This document shows, piece by piece, positions 61,564 through 64,000 of a stretch of 64,000 bases of DNA. The translations under genes and the position numbers were made by a program. How positions within the stretch are numbered: the stretch's first letter is position 1; every line of letters starts with the position of its first letter. The notes under the pieces were generated by a model. It worked only from the letters and a program-made list of their open reading frames with translations, searched no databases and was not told the origin of the DNA. Source of the stretch: Rhynchonema sp. JSB1_4 (taxonomy: Eukaryota; Nematoda; Chromadorea; Monhysterida; Xyalidae); assembly GCA_030248065.1 (NCBI GenBank), contig JASAMV010005069.1, positions 124,001 to 188,000 on the forward strand, read 5' to 3'.

Positions 61564-63737
61564 TCATTCTTCAGAAGTATCAGTCAGACCAATCAGGTTC
61601 TTCTCCAATTCGGCGGCAAGTGTCAGGTAATTGTACCAATAAAAGGCACTAAACAACGCAAAAGTCACCGGGAATAGAACGGCACTGAACGTGTCGATAC
61701 GCTCGCCCGTGATCAGTCGCCTTGCTGGCTCAGGGGGAATTTGGCACTGGCTCGTGGGCGGACCGGGGATTGAAGCGTGTGAGCACTGGAATGGAACGGC
61801 CAGCCTTCTATTATTACTTTCATAATCGACAAAGCTCTAGAGCAACTGCAAGGGTCGTGATCCTATTGGTTCGGTTCTGCGTTGATCACGTGACTTTGGG
61901 AAAACACAAAGAAACTTACTGATGCCACGACGGATGTCAGAAGATTTACAGGTGCCACTAATCTCGACCAGCGTAAACGTTGATTAATTTTAGGCTGGTC
62001 GGCTCGTTAGCAGACAAACTTCGAACCACAAAGAAGTCAAGGTATGCAGATCCGATTGGTAAGTTTGACACTGGATATGCGGCATTGTTCGCATTTTTCT
62101 GCACATTGCAAGTGAAAAAAAATCCGCTACGAGAAACAGTAATTGTGAAACATCACACCACTTCAACACAGTGCACCTACCGTAATCTGCTGTTGTTGTT
62201 GTTCAAGATGTCTGCGCATTGCACCCGGACTCTGTGTCAACATGGACGACATCGCCTTGTGTCTGGCACGTCTGCGTCTGAATGGTGAGCACAAGCTGCT
62301 GTGTTTGGGACTGTGTGCACCCATGTGATGCGACGAGGGCAGACTGCAACGATGACGTAGTGCGACGAAACCCTGATTCGCAAGGAAATTGTCGCGTTCG
62401 ATCTCTGCAACAAGAGAAATGACTGTGGTTTTGCTTGATATGTGCTTGAAGTAAATAAAAGTGAGAAGAGAAGTTGAGAACCGCCTATTAACTTTTTTAC
62501 TCCGAAGCACTGAACTTAGGCTTGAAATTTACCGCTCATAGCTTGACCGCAGGCTGCTCATTTTACCTCTTGAATACAGTTCATAGTGAGTCTACTAAAA
62601 AGTGAACAAAAACTCGGGTTGAGGTGAACTGATTGCACCACTGTGATATAGCGACGCTTGCGTACTTATAGCTGCCGAATACTGTCTTGGTTGGTGAAAG
62701 CATGCCAAAGACGCAACCAACCCAACGCAAAGTCTGCTGTTTGCGGCTGCCATATTTTTGGTCTGAGTGCAAGCTGTTCCAGTCTGGGTTCGGGTGACGC
62801 CGGCACGTACTGAGGAGGGGCGGCCGGCAGCAGGTGGTTGTTCGGCTGATGACCACCACCACCAAGTTTGGCTAATCGCGCTGCCTGCAAAATAACATTA
62901 TTCGCACTGATGATGTCCTGGTACTCCACACGTTTACGAGGGTGAGTAGAAACGGGGCACCGAAAGCATTTTACACATTTTGTTGCAACAGAACGGCCGT
63001 CTTATTGACACTGTAGCACCAAATTCGCCTGTGTAGATTTTCACGCAATGTGACTTGCTTGACAGTATGTAGGTACGTTCTTCTTTGGGTGCCATTTTCA
63101 AATAGCCCTCATTGACTACGACACCGGCGGGCATCGTCACCCACCCGGAACGGATGTCCGATTAAAATTGTGGTAACAAACACCAACAAAAGCAGCACCT
63201 GTCGTTTCAACTTTTCCTGTCTGCGACTGTCCATTTTGTCCAGGAATCCGACGATCGCCAACTCGACCAGCGCCATGAAGATGAAGCCGACGCAGCCGAA
63301 CATCCAAATGTCCAACGCCTAGTAGAAACAGCGAAAAGCTGTTAATCAAAAATATTCTGCCTGCATGTAATTTACTACTACTATCCATTCCACTGAACTT
63401 TTCACTGAATTTTTCAGTGAACTTTGCGCCCAATTTTCCACCCAACTCTGCACTCCATCCTTTCGTGAATACATATCACCCTAAGGAGGAGTGAAATATG
63501 AAAAACGCCAGATGCCAAACGATTCGTAGCCAAACAGTGTCCCACTATTGTTCGTCGGTGCATGGGGTATACCTTCACATAGCTGACACGTGGCAGACTG
63601 GACACGATGTTGCCGAACTGAAATGTCAACGCCATCAATGACGTCACGCTGAGGGACACACGTGCCGGCAGGGCACTGGTGTCGATCCAGAATGCGATCC
63701 ACGATATGAACACTGACAGATTCGTCGGCAGATACGC
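61564..63737 (-). CDS. Cys-loop ligand-gated chloride-channel-type receptor, transmembrane half (5' part outside the window)
   Basis: Pentameric ligand-gated channel subunit of the plasma membrane. Exons (minus) 63573-63737, 63199-63318, 62722-62884, 62181-62404 and 61564-61785 join in frame to 297 aa plus stop. M1: [17 protein letters not shown]. The PAR motif of anion-selective channels precedes M2: [20 protein letters not shown], ending LPRVSYVK. M3: [20 protein letters not shown]. The long M3-M4 loop has a Gly run, a QQQQQ run and basic RRRRARHK. M4: [20 protein letters not shown], then YWYNYL and a polar tail ending TDTSEE. M2 resembles insect pHCl-like and related orphan chloride channels more than GluCl, where TLLTMTAQ would be expected. 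The Cys-loop and ligand-binding exons must lie beyond 64000; none was recognised in 63738-64000. Confidence 0.92.
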
Positions 63738-64000
63738 CTGAATATGGAAGGCGGCTCAGGTTTTCGGACCAGCGGTGTTTTTTGCTATGTGGCTGTCGAT
63801 TTGTGCATCATGTGCTCGGTTTCAATTAGCCCTACCTGGTGCTCCGCCATTATAGTTAACATTGCAGGACGACTCATATTGAGCTTAATATCAGCTGCAA
63901 AAAGCGCAAAAAAGAAGGGATCACCACGTCGTGCCTGTAGGTAATACAGCAGCGGTTCAACAGGCCGTCGTCAGTGAGAGGGCAACCATGGTCACTTGAC

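Noticed and set aside
62895..62945. Possible extra exon [11 protein letters not shown] in the Cys-loop receptor loop
   Set aside because: No acceptor in phase; joining 63318-63199 to 62884-62722 without it keeps frame.

Overview
The window is nuclear DNA from a bilaterian animal, most likely an invertebrate. Every recognisable gene is split into many short exons with GT..AG introns, and the families present are animal ones: a class I myosin of the Myo1e/f type, RIO kinase 1, CCDC174, DPP8/9, an NR1F (HR3/ROR) nuclear receptor and a Cys-loop chloride-channel-type receptor. I cannot name the phylum from the sequence alone. The standard genetic code fits all genes.

Layout. 108-9624 (minus): long-tailed class I myosin, open at its C-terminus (the SH3 domain runs off the left edge) and without an identified first coding exon. 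11397-15605 (minus): RIOK1, complete, 13 exons. About 15.8-22.2 kb: a dense repeat island of nested, non-autonomous hAT-like elements. 22535-23208 (plus): a small four-exon gene behind a TATA box, encoding an Arg/Ser/Lys-rich, protamine-like protein. 23.3-26.8 kb: more nested elements. 26873-30645 (plus): CCDC174, complete, 9 exons. 30936-41039 (plus): DPP8/9, complete, 19 exons, full catalytic triad. 41-53 kb: mostly non-coding, with MITEs, a Harbinger-like element and one possible upstream exon. 53092-59780 (plus): HR3/ROR receptor with DBD and LBD, 10 exons. 61564-63737 (minus): the transmembrane half of a Cys-loop receptor whose ligand-binding half lies beyond the right edge. HR3 and this receptor converge tail to tail.

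I joined exons by hand and checked that reading phase is kept across junctions. RIOK1 (506 aa), CCDC174 (409 aa), DPP8/9 (944 aa), HR3 (514 aa from the chosen ATG) and the protamine-like gene (156 aa) all close in frame, which strongly supports these models.

The genes are unrelated housekeeping or signalling genes and do not form a functional cluster. The most unusual content is the repeat landscape. Many MITE families share a CAGTG terminus, a G-rich end, subterminal arrays of short family-specific motifs often starting GGTAC, and an AT-rich core with a GCGCGC palindrome. Several copies have intact terminal inverted repeats and perfect 8-bp target-site duplications, and they are inserted inside one another. 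A second group is TA-flanked (Tc1/mariner-like) and includes several long near-perfect palindromes inside introns. No transposase gene is visible.
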